This document shows, one piece after another, positions 35,736-44,531 of a DNA stretch of 64,000 nucleotides. The notes under the pieces were generated by a model. That model was not told the origin of the DNA, ran no database searches, and saw nothing but the letters and a program-made list of their open reading frames with translations. The stretch is from JBPOFY01 sp051252415 (GTDB lineage: Bacteria; Verrucomicrobiota; Verrucomicrobiia; Opitutales; Coraliomargaritaceae): NCBI GenBank assembly GCA_051252415.1, contig JBPOGA010000018.1, positions 7,811-71,810 on the forward strand. The letters run 5' to 3'. The stretch's first letter is position 1. Each line of letters opens with the position of its first letter. Made by a program: the position numbers and the translations under genes.

Positions 35736-37193
35736 ATGAAATTGATTACCGCTTCCATTCTTTCACTTGCCCTCATGCAGACTTTTGCGATTGCTGAGGA
35801 AAACCCGAAACTAGAGGTTAATCTGGATGACCGTCCGATTACTGAAGCATCGGATCATCCAGTGGTCACTTACGCGGACGTTTTAGAAGAGGCGACTCCG
35901 TCGGTTGTCTCAGTCTATACCTCTCGTCTCGTCTCTGGCTCAAGTCGGCAGCAGTTCCCACCAGAGCTTTTTCGCCAATTTGGTTTGCCTGTGCCGCAAC
36001 AGAGGCAGCCTGTCGATGCGCAGCGTGATCGTCGCGAGTCGCTCGGTGTCGGTTCGGGGGTCATTATCTCTACTGATGGCTACATAGTAACAAATGCCCA
36101 CGTCGTGACTGGTGGAGGAGGGCGAAAAGCAGATGAGATTTTGATTCGTCTGAGTGATGATACCGAATATGTATCAGAGTTAATTGGATACGATGAGAAG
36201 ACAGATGTCGCGGTGTTGAAAATTGAATCAGACGAGCCCTTACCCGCGGTGAGCATCGCGGATAGTGAAGGGCTGCGCGTGGGCGACGTCGTGTTTGCCA
36301 TCGGCAACCCATTGAATGTCGGGTTCACCGTCACTAAAGGGATCGTGTCTGCAACAGGCCGCACATCGCGTGGCATCTTAGGGCCAGGCGCGTATGAAAA
36401 CTTTATACAAACTGACGCAGCAATTAACCTGGGTAACTCTGGGGGTGCTTTGGTCGATGCGGGTGGGCGTTTGATTGGTATTAATACCGCGATCGTTTCA
36501 AGTTCTGGTGGTAGTAATGGTATTGGTTTTGCGATCCCCACTAAGATGGCGCTCAATGTGGCGCGGAACTTGATTGAGCGTGGCGAAGTGCCCCGCGGCT
36601 TGCTTGGGCTTTTTCCAGAAAATCTAGATCGCGATATGGCAGAAGCCTTTGGCCTCGAAAGCACAAAGGGTGCCTTGGTCAATCAAGTGCAGCCAGACTC
36701 AGCTGCCGAACGCGCAGGCATACGCCATGGCGATGTGATTTTACGTATCGATGACATTCAAATCGAGTCGGCACCACAGCTGAGACTCGTTGTGTCGCAA
36801 ACCCTACCGGGGAGCGAAGTCATTGTTGAGCTCGTGCGCCAAGGAGAGTTGATGAAGTTGCCTGTTGTATTAGGTAGCTTGGATGGTGCTGTCGTGATGC
36901 TCGATACAGAGACAAGTGTTCTTGAAGGTGTCTCGCTGAGTGCAATCGACGAGCGTTCGCGCGCTGCATATTCAATTCCAGATGACGTTGATGGTGTGCT
37001 TGTCGAAACAGTCTCGGTTGATTCACCATACGGTGACCGAGGTGGACTCACGCGCGGAATGGTCATTTTAGAAATCAATGGGAAGCCCGTCGCGTCAGCT
37101 TCCGATGTGGAAACGCATGTCAACGAGGGGGCCAATCGTTTCTATGTGTGGTCTCAAGGCACGCACCGATTTATTGTGCTACGCGTGAAGTAG
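35736..37193 (+). CDS. Periplasmic HtrA/Deg serine protease
   Basis: 485 residues with a signal peptide (MKLITASILSLALMQTFAIA). The trypsin-like domain has the full triad: H122 (TNAHVVTG), D157 (KTDVAVLKI) and S235 (NLGNSGGALV). Two PDZ domains follow, at about 285-375 (GLLGLFPENLDRDMAEAFGL) and 390-480 (GVLVETVSVDSPYGDRGG). Quality control of envelope proteins is the known family role. Full-length DegP/DegQ architecture. The next gene starts 30 bp downstream on the same strand. No extracytoplasmic-stress promoter could be identified. Confidence 0.95.
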   Translation: MKLITASILSLALMQTFAIAEENPKLEVNLDDRPITEASDHPVVTYADVLEEATPSVVSVYTSRLVSGSSRQQFPPELFRQFGLPVPQQRQPVDAQRDRRESLGVGSGVIISTDGYIVTNAHVVTGGGGRKADEILIRLSDDTEYVSELIGYDEKTDVAVLKIESDEPLPAVSIADSEGLRVGDVVFAIGNPLNVGFTVTKGIVSATGRTSRGILGPGAYENFIQTDAAINLGNSGGALVDAGGRLIGINTAIVSSSGGSNGIGFAIPTKMALNVARNLIERGEVPRGLLGLFPENLDRDMAEAFGLESTKGALVNQVQPDSAAERAGIRHGDVILRIDDIQIESAPQLRLVVSQTLPGSEVIVELVRQGELMKLPVVLGSLDGAVVMLDTETSVLEGVSLSAIDERSRAAYSIPDDVDGVLVETVSVDSPYGDRGGLTRGMVILEINGKPVASASDVETHVNEGANRFYVWSQGTHRFIVLRVK

Positions 37194-37223
37194 CACTTGG
37201 GCGAACGTCGCGACCACTTGAAG

Positions 37224-37637
37224 ATGCCAGAATCACATCCATGCCCCTGCGGCGCTACAGCCGAATATGCTGCCTGTTGTGGTCCGTATCATCAAGGCAA
37301 AGCCAAAGCTGCGACCGCTGAAACCTTGATGCGCTCACGTTATGCCGCCTATGTGCAGGGCGAGGTGGACTATCTTGTCACCACGACACATCCGACTAAA
37401 CGCTCAAAGGATCTCCGCTCCGCGTATCAGACCACTGCCGACTCAATTCAATGGATTCAGCTAGACGTATTGAACACCTTCCAGGGAGGCGCTTCGGATA
37501 AAACAGGTAAGGTCGAATTTCGGGCAACCTATCTACAAGACGGGCAGACCTCGGTGCATCACGAGCATTCTCGATTTAAGCGCCACACGGGCGATTGGCA
37601 TTATCTGGATGGTGTGATTACCGATGCACCCGCTTGA
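37224..37637 (+). CDS. YchJ/UPF0225-family SEC-C-like protein
   Basis: 137 residues from the ATG at 37224; an upstream TTG at 37197 is possible. The N-terminal zinc-binding Cys pattern CPCGATAEYAACCGPYH is that of the YchJ family, followed by the family core TAETLMRSRYAAYVQGEVDYL and the HSRFKRHTGDWHYLDG end. The molecular function of the family is unknown; a zinc-binding NTF2-like fold is assumed. The gene lies between htrA and a GIY-YIG gene in tight succession. Confidence 0.9.
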   Translation: MPESHPCPCGATAEYAACCGPYHQGKAKAATAETLMRSRYAAYVQGEVDYLVTTTHPTKRSKDLRSAYQTTADSIQWIQLDVLNTFQGGASDKTGKVEFRATYLQDGQTSVHHEHSRFKRHTGDWHYLDGVITDAPA

Positions 37638-37639
37638 TC

Positions 37640-37882
37640 ATGTGGAGCGTGTATATGATACGTTGCGCCGATGGCAGCCTCTACACCGGAGTCGCCATCG
37701 ATGTAGAGAAACGCTTTGAAGAGCATCAAGGGCAGGGCCCGAAATCCGCGAAATATACCCGCGGACGTGGTCCGCTAGAACTGGTGTTTTACAAAGAAAT
37801 CGGCACCCGATCTGAAGCCTGCGCCGAGGAGTATCGGATCAAGCAGCTCAGCAAAGCTGAGAAAGAAGCGCTGATTGATTAG
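37640..37882 (+). CDS. GIY-YIG domain protein (UPF0213 type)
   Basis: 80 residues from the ATG at 37640, 2 bp after the previous stop codon. The N-terminal VYMIRCADGSLYTGVAID corresponds to the GIY and YIG segments (VYM and YTG), with the Arg in EKRFEEH and the Glu in EEYRIKQL. These are the short UPF0213/YhbQ-like proteins, suggested nucleases whose substrates are mostly undefined. It overlaps the longer open frame from 37595, which would start inside the preceding gene. It ends at a strong bidirectional terminator. Confidence 0.9.
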   Translation: MWSVYMIRCADGSLYTGVAIDVEKRFEEHQGQGPKSAKYTRGRGPLELVFYKEIGTRSEACAEEYRIKQLSKAEKEALID

Positions 37883-37892
37883 ATGCAGACAC

Positions 37893-37928
37893 AAAAAAGC
37901 CCGCTGGTCGAAACCAACGGGCTTTTTT
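37893..37928. terminator. Bidirectional terminator between GIY-YIG gene and pal
   Basis: AAAAAAGCCCG and CGGGCTTTTTT pair around a CTGGTCGAAACCAA loop that can itself pair (TTGG with CCAA). It serves convergent genes on both strands. Confidence 0.93.
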
Positions 37929-37950
37929 AAATGTTTAGTCGGCGTGTCGC

Positions 37951-38544
37951 CTACTTGAGGATGATTACATCCGCGCGGCGGTCTTCCGCTGAATCGCCTT
38001 TGGAAAGTCCAGCAGTCGATTCGAGGCTACCCTTGGAAAGTGTTTCTACACGACTTGGGCTGATGCCGAGTGTGGTGATGTAGTCCTTTGCGCTCATTGC
38101 GCGACGTTCACCGAGAGCGATGTTGTAGTCTGCAGTGCCATACCAGTCACAGTGGCCTTCGAGGAGCAATCCATCTGAAGGGTTGTCTCTGAGGTGGTCG
38201 GCTGCTTGTTGCAGTTTAGAACGCTCTGTTGTGGAAATAGAAGAAGAATCAAAGCCGAAGTAGACAGAAGGAATGACGCCTTCGACCATTTCGCGGCCAT
38301 TATACATGCCATTGCTGATGCCGCTGCCATCTGAGCCACGTGATTCTAGGCCTTCAGCGCCTAGACCGTAGTCTGAGCCGAGACCATGTGCTGGAATGAA
38401 ATCGCCTTCGAGACCTGTGCGGTCACTATCACCCATGCCATTGCCGATTCGGTCGGACGGTGTGGGCGCTTGCTTACGTGTGCAAGCAGGGAGGAGGAGA
38501 GCTGCGATGAGGAGAGTAATAAAAATTTGGGCCGTCTTAAACAT
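37951..38544 (-). CDS. pal: Peptidoglycan-associated lipoprotein (Pal-type OmpA domain)
   Basis: 197 residues from the ATG at 38544, which yields a lipoprotein signal with lipobox LLLPAC and acylated C21; the longer open frame to 38652 has no signal. A Gly/Ser-rich linker follows, then the OmpA-like peptidoglycan-binding domain (VYFGFDSSSIS, LLLEGHCDWYGTADYNIALGERRAMSAKDYI, EDRRADVIILK). Expected to tether the outer membrane to the wall as part of the Tol-Pal system. No tol genes are in the window. Confidence 0.9.
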   Translation of the reverse strand: MFKTAQIFITLLIAALLLPACTRKQAPTPSDRIGNGMGDSDRTGLEGDFIPAHGLGSDYGLGAEGLESRGSDGSGISNGMYNGREMVEGVIPSVYFGFDSSSISTTERSKLQQAADHLRDNPSDGLLLEGHCDWYGTADYNIALGERRAMSAKDYITTLGISPSRVETLSKGSLESTAGLSKGDSAEDRRADVIILK

Positions 38545-38639
38545 AGAGTGAAGAATGTGGTGGTATGATTTGTAACTCGCAAACATTTTCCTTTGTTCTT
38601 CGGAAGAAACTCTCACTAGATGTTGGGTTTCGACATGAA

Positions 38640-39479
38640 ATGAATAATTCACTCACAGTTTTCCTCGTTGATAATGGATCGCTTCGCCCGCAAGCGACTT
38701 TTGCCCTGCGTGAATTGGCCGCGAATTTGACTGATCTGGTCGGCCTCCGAGTGGAGGCGGTCAGCCTATTGCATTCTCATAAAATTGATCCAGCAGATCT
38801 CGGCGGCACGCCCGCTACGATTGTGCGCCGCCGACTCAAAGAATGCGTCGAGGAGGGAAACCGTCATTTTGTGATGCTACCGCTTTTTCTTGGCCCCAGC
38901 TCCGCGATCAAAGACTATTTGCCAGAGTTAATTGAGGAAGCACGTGTGCAGTCACCAGATCTGATGGTCAGAGTCGCCGATCCACTCGCTGGAACTGATG
39001 TGGATCAACCGGATCCTCGTTTAGCAGAAATGCTCGCAGACCATGTTCGAGCCACAATGGTGACTCATCATCTGGATTTGCCTAGCGTTGCCTTGGTCGA
39101 TCATGGCACACCAGTCGAATCAGTGAACCGTGTGCGTAATGCGGTCGCTGGCCAGTTGGCCGAAATGCTCGGGCCAGAAGTGTCGCAGGTGATCGCCAGC
39201 TCGATGGAGCGGCGCGACGCTCCGGAATACGATTTTAACGAGCCTTTACTAGAGCGTTTAGATTCCGGTGGCAGCGGCGGCACATGCATCGCAGCTATGT
39301 TCTTTCTGTTGCCCGGCCGTCATGCAGGCGAGGGCGGAGATGTTGTAGAAATTTGCGATGGCCTCGTGGCACGTGGTGTTTTCGAGGCGGTGTATCGCAC
39401 CCCGCTTTTGTCAGATCATCCATTGCTGCTAGATATATTGAGAGACCGACTTGCGAATGCGCGTGTGTCATTTGTGTAG
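38640..39479 (+). CDS. CbiX/SirB-like two-domain protein
   Basis: 279 residues from the ATG at 38640; the longer frame from 38565 overlaps the pal upstream region. It looks like two tandem CbiX folds: the first starts LTVFLVDNGSLRPQATFALR and the second VALVDHGTPVESVNRVRNAV. Chelatases of this class use a His in the first strand's loop (GHGSRxP). Here it is Asn in the first half and retained in the second, so at most one half may be active. Sirohydrochlorin ferrochelatase or cobaltochelatase is the family role; no siroheme or cobalamin genes are near. Confidence 0.75.
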   Translation: MNNSLTVFLVDNGSLRPQATFALRELAANLTDLVGLRVEAVSLLHSHKIDPADLGGTPATIVRRRLKECVEEGNRHFVMLPLFLGPSSAIKDYLPELIEEARVQSPDLMVRVADPLAGTDVDQPDPRLAEMLADHVRATMVTHHLDLPSVALVDHGTPVESVNRVRNAVAGQLAEMLGPEVSQVIASSMERRDAPEYDFNEPLLERLDSGGSGGTCIAAMFFLLPGRHAGEGGDVVEICDGLVARGVFEAVYRTPLLSDHPLLLDILRDRLANARVSFV

Positions 39480-39589
39480 TCGATTTTAAGATTAGATACT
39501 TCACTATCCATTTGCTTAACGGATCATTTGCGAGAGTATGCAGGCATGTTAATGCGAATCACGTCTGACAATGCGTGATACAATAACTG

Positions 39590-40189
39590 ATGCTAAATGT
39601 TAGTAGGATGATGAAACGGCGCGCGATTTGGGTGGGAGTTCTAGTGGCTCTAGGGGTTTTGGTAATCCTAGGGATCGGTCCAGTTTTTCACTACCAGCTT
39701 ACGGGCAAGTTTTTTCCCATTCATATTTTGGAGGAGTTGAGTGAGCCGCACCGAATTGTAGCCTGGGAAGGCGACTCTTTGTTACTCGTTGATGGTCGGC
39801 GGATTCAAGTTCCCGATTTTGAAGAACTTCCGGAGCAGTCACGCGTTCTCGAAGAAGTGACGAGGTTGGGTGTTGATATTGATGGCAATGGAAGGTGCAT
39901 CGGTCTCTTACGCATACACCATTGGTGCGGAAATGATCCTGTTGGAAAACACTTGTCTCGAATAGATATTTCAGATTTGCTAACTTATGTAGGTGAGGGG
40001 GAGCGACTCGCCGCACCATCTGATGTGGTCCAAGGATTTTTGTTAGATAGAGACGAGTGGGGGTTCTCCGAATATGGCTGGAATATTAGCGAATACTTAG
40101 GGTTTCGGAGTGCTCAGCAGATGCTTGATTATGAAAGGATGCACGAACCTCTTGGTGGCAACGTTGCTTCGAGAAGTGTCGCTCCTTGA
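39590..40189 (+). CDS. Membrane-anchored protein of unknown function
   Basis: 199 residues; an ATG six codons in (MMKRRAIWVG) is an equally good start. One N-terminal membrane segment (VGVLVALGVLVILGIGPVF, about 13-31) is followed by a soluble periplasmic part rich in acidic residues (WEGDSLLLVDGRRIQVP, LGVDIDGNGRCIGLLRIHHWCGND). Two Cys (GRC and HWC) could form a disulfide. I do not recognise the family. Its gene is followed by a small lipoprotein gene 31 bp downstream on the same strand. Confidence 0.65.
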   Translation: MLNVSRMMKRRAIWVGVLVALGVLVILGIGPVFHYQLTGKFFPIHILEELSEPHRIVAWEGDSLLLVDGRRIQVPDFEELPEQSRVLEEVTRLGVDIDGNGRCIGLLRIHHWCGNDPVGKHLSRIDISDLLTYVGEGERLAAPSDVVQGFLLDRDEWGFSEYGWNISEYLGFRSAQQMLDYERMHEPLGGNVASRSVAP

Positions 40190-40220
40190 CGTTTTTTATG
40201 TAACTCACATCTAATATAAT

Positions 40221-40631
40221 ATGAAAACCATACTCTTAATGATCTTTACCATGTGTTGTGTCCTTATGACTGGGTGCGACAAGAAGCCTTCAAATGTTAC
40301 GATGGTTCAGACGCTGGTAAAATATTCCCACCCCAAGCAAGACAGTGGAGGTTTCGAGATGACGAGACGCCAAGAGGTGGGGACCATCACAAAGAAGACA
40401 CCCAGCTCGGGGCAGCCTATGAGCCTAACTGAAAACAAAGTGGTTTTGTTTAGTATGAGCACTGATGCCTCCGATCCAAACAAGATTTTGGTCACCGTAG
40501 AATCCGTGATGGACGGGTTTCCACCTGAGGCGAAAACCCTTGAATTCGGTTCCAGCGCTCCACATCCACCAGCAGCTCAATTTAAGAATGGCCTCACTGC
40601 GGCAGTGTCAGTGAGCACCTACAGTAAATAA
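40221..40631 (+). CDS. Small putative lipoprotein
   Basis: 136 residues with a lipoprotein signal, MKTILLMIFTMCCVLMTGC, lipidated at C19. The mature part is short, polar and without recognised motifs (KVVLFSMSTDASDPNKILV, HPPAAQFKNGLTAAVSVSTY). It lies 31 bp behind the membrane-anchored gene 39590-40189 and may share its transcript. Function unknown. Confidence 0.65.
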   Translation: MKTILLMIFTMCCVLMTGCDKKPSNVTMVQTLVKYSHPKQDSGGFEMTRRQEVGTITKKTPSSGQPMSLTENKVVLFSMSTDASDPNKILVTVESVMDGFPPEAKTLEFGSSAPHPPAAQFKNGLTAAVSVSTYSK

Positions 40632-40760
40632 CCAAGCCGGCAGTGTCTGCCGCGGATAGCTCCGCACAGCAGATTATTGTTCATCGGCTAGGTTCAGTTG
40701 TAGACTACAGTTATAAATTACCTTGCCAGTATTTTCGTGGCTTCATTTAACCAATGCATC

Positions 40761-41324
<564 letters not shown>

Positions 41325-41421
41325 GCTAGTTTGCCCTATGTTTGGAATCGCGAAAAAGTCATCGCTATTCTGCAGTGCGGTATGTATCATGGTCAGCGTT
41401 CAACTCTAACCATCTACGCAT

Positions 41422-41922
41422 ATGATCGCACCGATTCTAGATTCGCTTGTGTCTTTATTGAACACTGTTTTAGGCCATGAAGTGGGGACGGACCCATTTT
41501 ATATCGTATTCGGTATAACTGTTTTTGCTGTCTTCTTTGTTGCTCGCCTATTGGTGGCACTGTTTGGCAGTGATAAGGGTTTTATTCAAACCAGCTTTGG
41601 CATGTTGTTGCCAGTCGTGTTTGGTTTGACGGCCTACGTGTTGATCGAGGTTTATGCGGTTCCGATGGTCGATGAAAGCTGGGCCTCTTTATATTTACCG
41701 GGGGCAGGTTTCGTCCTTTTAGTCGTGGGAGGTATTATAGTATTCACGACTAGGCTCTTTGATCGGGGTTTTGGTGGGGCTCTATTTATTTTTGTAATTA
41801 GCGCAATTGCTGGCGTCGGTGCATGGGTTTGCTCGGGTATTGTAGCTGATTATGTGGAGCAAAGCGGCTCTGAGATGGAACAACGTCAGGAACGTCTCAA
41901 AGACGATATTGACGGAATATAG
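41422..41922 (+). CDS. Four-TM membrane protein of unknown function
   Basis: 166 residues with four predicted membrane segments: PFYIVFGITVFAVFFVARLL, FGMLLPVVFGLTAYVLIEV, AGFVLLVVGGIIVFTTRLF and ALFIFVISAIAGVGAWVCSG. The tail is acidic and polar (VEQSGSEMEQRQERLKDD). No motif identifies a family. The TonB-like gene starts 31 bp downstream on the same strand, so the two may act together. Confidence 0.7.
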   Translation: MIAPILDSLVSLLNTVLGHEVGTDPFYIVFGITVFAVFFVARLLVALFGSDKGFIQTSFGMLLPVVFGLTAYVLIEVYAVPMVDESWASLYLPGAGFVLLVVGGIIVFTTRLFDRGFGGALFIFVISAIAGVGAWVCSGIVADYVEQSGSEMEQRQERLKDDIDGI

Positions 41923-41953
41923 CTAGCTGAATATTAGGTGTTTCATAGTTTAG

Positions 41954-42619
41954 ATGTCGAAATTATATAAAGCGCCTTCGCCTGGTTTGGGCAGTAAAAG
42001 CACGCTGTTGATCGGAGTCGTATGTGCTATTTTGGTTTTCCTATTAGTGCCGATTGCGCAACTTTTCAAAGAGTCCTCGGTATCGGTGGATTCTATTGAA
42101 GCGGTGGAATTTGCTCCTGTGCCACCACCGCAGGTCATCGAGGAGCTTGTTGACCCAGTCGTTGAGGAAGAGCCGCCGCCACCTCTCGACTTGAATAAAC
42201 CACCACCGATGCCGACTCTTGAAATGTTGGAATTGAGTTTAAATCCAGGCCTAGGTGGTGATCTGAGTTTGGACAGTAGTATTGATTTTGATATCGCGAC
42301 CGAGACAGTTGAGCAGATGAGCCAGCTATTCGGCTTTGATGAACTCGATCAAATTCCGAGATTGATGCGGCAAGGGAGACCTAAAATGCAACAGTCCGCG
42401 GAGTTTCAACGACTGATGCGACGCCAGGCTGATAGGCAGGTCGTTCTCGAGGTGACCTTGAATGAGCAGGGAGTGGTGGAAGTGCAGAATGTGCAAAGTG
42501 CCACCCACGAGGCTTTGATTCCCGCAGCGAAGCAAGCCGCTGAAGGGTCTCGATTTAGTCCACCGATGCGCAATGGCCAAGCGGTGAGAGCGCGTTATAC
42601 TTGGCCGCTGAGTTTTTAG
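41954..42619 (+). CDS. TonB-family energy-transducing protein
   Basis: 221 residues. A cytoplasmic N-terminal tail, a membrane segment (LLIGVVCAILVFLLVPIAQL, about 18-37), a Pro/Glu-rich linker (PVPPPQVIEE, VVEEEPPPPLD, PPPMP) and a C-terminal TonB-like fold (QVVLEVTLNEQGVVEV, SATHEALIPAAKQAAEGSRF, VRARYTWPLSF). The linker is shorter than in classical TonB. TonB couples inner-membrane proton motive force to outer-membrane receptors through ExbB-ExbD; neither these nor a TonB-dependent receptor lie nearby. Confidence 0.8.
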   Translation: MSKLYKAPSPGLGSKSTLLIGVVCAILVFLLVPIAQLFKESSVSVDSIEAVEFAPVPPPQVIEELVDPVVEEEPPPPLDLNKPPPMPTLEMLELSLNPGLGGDLSLDSSIDFDIATETVEQMSQLFGFDELDQIPRLMRQGRPKMQQSAEFQRLMRRQADRQVVLEVTLNEQGVVEVQNVQSATHEALIPAAKQAAEGSRFSPPMRNGQAVRARYTWPLSF

Positions 42620-42707
42620 TAATTCGATCAGAAGTTACTTTTAGCTCGAAATGAGCGATCAGTTTTCCGATAGTAGCCTTCTCGCTAACACTAACTAATA
42701 CATTATT

Positions 42708-42947
42708 ATGTCAGATAAACCAGCAGGTTCAGAAAAGAAAATCGCAGCCGGAATCATTGGTATTCTCTTGGGTGCTCTTGGTATTCACAAATTCATCCTT
42801 GGTTACACTAAAGAAGGTGTGATCATGTTACTCGTCACTGTTCTCACGCTAGGTATGCTTGGCTTTGTGATGGGCATTATCGGTTTGGTAGAGGGGATCA
42901 TCTATCTCACCAAAACAGACGAAGTTTTTTTTTGCCACGTATATTAA
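42708..42947 (+). CDS. TM2-domain membrane protein with frameshifted end
   Basis: 79 residues as read. Two membrane segments (IAAGIIGILLGALGIHKFILG and VTVLTLGMLGFVMGIIGLV) with the GIHKF and short loop characteristic of TM2 proteins. The last dozen codons run through nine T's (42924-42932) and end EVFFCHVY. Removing one T gives EVFFATYINGKKGWF and a stop at 42967-42969, a far more family-like end. So either the T tract has suffered a slip in the strain or in the sequencing, or the two proteins coexist. A strong terminator follows. Confidence 0.8.
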   Translation: MSDKPAGSEKKIAAGIIGILLGALGIHKFILGYTKEGVIMLLVTVLTLGMLGFVMGIIGLVEGIIYLTKTDEVFFCHVY

Positions 42948-42990
42948 CGGCAAAAAAGGTTGGTTCTAAATTAGACCTCATGAGTTTTTC

Positions 42991-43018
42991 AAAGCCGCTC
43001 AGCTAGAGCGGCTTTTTT
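42991..43018 (+). terminator. Rho-independent terminator after the TM2 gene
   Basis: AAAGCCGCTC and GAGCGGCTTTTTT form a perfect stem with an AGCTA loop, then a T run. Confidence 0.93.
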
Positions 43019-43082
43019 GTGGCTCGCCAAGAAGGTTAACGGTTTTGCGATCTAGAGAATGCACCCAATCTATCGGCCATGT

Positions 43083-43147
43083 GGACGCGTAAAACGAGTC
43101 CCTCCAATAAGATTCGTTCGGCGGACGTGTTGCACACGTCCGCCGAA
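43083..43147. repeat. Repeat fragment plus perfect 14-bp hairpin
   Basis: The first 23 bp (from 43083) resemble one end of the repeat at 24950-25037. Then TTCGGCGGACGTGT (43117-43130) pairs perfectly with ACACGTCCGCCGAA (43134-43147) around a TGC loop. No T tail, so not a terminator. Confidence 0.75.
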
Positions 43148-43162
43148 CTCAAAGCATTCTAT

Positions 43163-43262
43163 ATTGTAGCACGTGCTTCTATGCGCAGCATCGAGCGCGT
43201 GGTCTCGATGGAAAGGCGCTGCTGCATGCCACGCGCTCCCTTCGGGAAGCACGTGCTACAAT
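43163..43262. repeat. Palindromic element with perfect 17-bp inverted ends
   Basis: ATTGTAGCACGTGCTTC (43163-43179) and its exact inverse (43246-43262) bound a 66-bp GC-rich interior. Single ends of the same type appear at about 49140 and 54990. Together with the unit at 43083-43147 it fills the gap before nth. Confidence 0.85.
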
Positions 43263-43401
43263 TTGCGTATAATTTCGGTCGGGACGTATCCTGTCTCTAT
43301 GCGTTATCCAGTCATAACCACGTATGACGTGTTTTTCTGTATGTGATGAGATTGCGATTGAAATCGCTTCTACTGGTTGAATCCTTTGTTTGATAACTGA
43401 C

Positions 43402-44055
43402 ATGATCAAAAAGGAACGAGCAGCATACATTCAACAACGCTTGGCTGAGTTGTATCCGAATCCGCCGATCCCTTTGGACCACAAGGATCCTTATACCTTG
43501 CTTATTGCGGTTTTGTTGTCGGCTCAATGCACCGATGTTCGGGTGAATCAGATCACGCCAATATTGTTTGCACGTGCGGATACACCGCAGGAGATGGTGA
43601 AGCTCTCGGTAGAAGAGATTAAAGCAATTATTCGTCCATGCGGTTTATCTCCGATGAAGTCGAAAGGCATCGCCGGGCTTTCTCGTATTTTGCTCGATCA
43701 ACATAATGGTGAAGTGCCGGCTGATATGAAGGCGCTTGAGGCCCTACCAGCAGTAGGGCACAAGACTGCTTCGGTTGTGATGGCTCAGGCCTTCGGTGTC
43801 CCTGCATTTCCAGTGGATACACACATTCATCGACTCGCGCAGCGCTGGGGGCTGACTTCTGGGAAAAATGTCGTTCAAACCGAACGTGATTTGAAACGCT
43901 TGTTTCCGGAAGCGAGTTGGAACGCCCTACACCTGCAGATTATATTCTACGGTCGTGAGCATTGCTCTGCGCGTGGATGCGATGGCACGGTTTGCGAAAT
44001 TTGCCGAACGGTTTATCCAAATCGTAAGCGTGCCAAAGTGACTAAAAAGTCGTAA
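43402..44055 (+). CDS. nth: Endonuclease III (DNA glycosylase/AP lyase)
   Basis: Excises oxidised pyrimidines and cuts the abasic site. 217 residues from the ATG at 43402; a TTG at 43390 is possible. The helix-hairpin-helix LPAVGHKTASVV holds the catalytic K121, and the catalytic D139 is in FPVDTHIHRL. The iron-sulfur cluster region is present but noncanonical: four Cys at 188, 193, 198 and 201 (C-x4-C-x4-C-x2-C) instead of C-x6-C-x2-C-x5-C. It may still bind a cluster, or the spacing may have changed in this lineage. Convergent with the next gene, 3 bp between stops. Confidence 0.93.
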   Translation: MIKKERAAYIQQRLAELYPNPPIPLDHKDPYTLLIAVLLSAQCTDVRVNQITPILFARADTPQEMVKLSVEEIKAIIRPCGLSPMKSKGIAGLSRILLDQHNGEVPADMKALEALPAVGHKTASVVMAQAFGVPAFPVDTHIHRLAQRWGLTSGKNVVQTERDLKRLFPEASWNALHLQIIFYGREHCSARGCDGTVCEICRTVYPNRKRAKVTKKS

Positions 44056-44058
44056 ACC

Positions 44059-44469
44059 TTACTCGCCGAATGCCGATTTCTTGGGCTCACCAAAAGCACT
44101 ACTGCTCGGTTCGCCAAAAGCGCTGGTGCTTGGCTCACCAAAACTGCTGGTGGTATCAGGCTTTTTCAGAACTGTATCAGAAATGACACTGGGATCGCTA
44201 AATGTGCTGCTTTTAGGCTTAGGGAGAGTTGTATCCATTAGGAACTCAGATTTTGTTAGCGTAATTCCAGTGCTCGATGATGAGTCATCTTCAGTCGAAT
44301 CGAATAGCTTAGACTCGATTGGGAGTAAGTTTGCCTGCGTGGTTTCGCTGGTTACTTTTTGGACTAATTCAAAAATTACATAGCCGTTTTGCTCATAGGC
44401 ATGCACTCCAGTGATGCTTGCGCATAGAAGGAGTGTGAGTGGCAGTGCTGTTTTTCGAGAGTATAGCAT
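44059..44469 (-). CDS. Secreted protein with FGEPS tandem repeats
   Basis: 136 residues from the ATG at 44469; the frame runs to 44490. A signal peptide (MLYSRKTALPLTLLLCASITGVHA) leads a short central part and a C-terminal tandem repeat of the unit SAFGEPSS (four copies from about residue 115: FGEPSTS, FGEPSSS, FGEPKKS, FGE). The repeat suggests a flexible, exported, possibly surface-linked tail. No family recognised. Convergent with nth, with 3 bp between the two stops. Repeat units vary in third positions, so it is older than a recent expansion. Confidence 0.6.
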   Translation of the reverse strand: MLYSRKTALPLTLLLCASITGVHAYEQNGYVIFELVQKVTSETTQANLLPIESKLFDSTEDDSSSSTGITLTKSEFLMDTTLPKPKSSTFSDPSVISDTVLKKPDTTSSFGEPSTSAFGEPSSSAFGEPKKSAFGE

Positions 44470-44531
44470 AAATTTCAACGTAGTTATCATTCGCGTTAAG
44501 TCCAGTTGGATTTGGCGGACATTGCCTGTGT

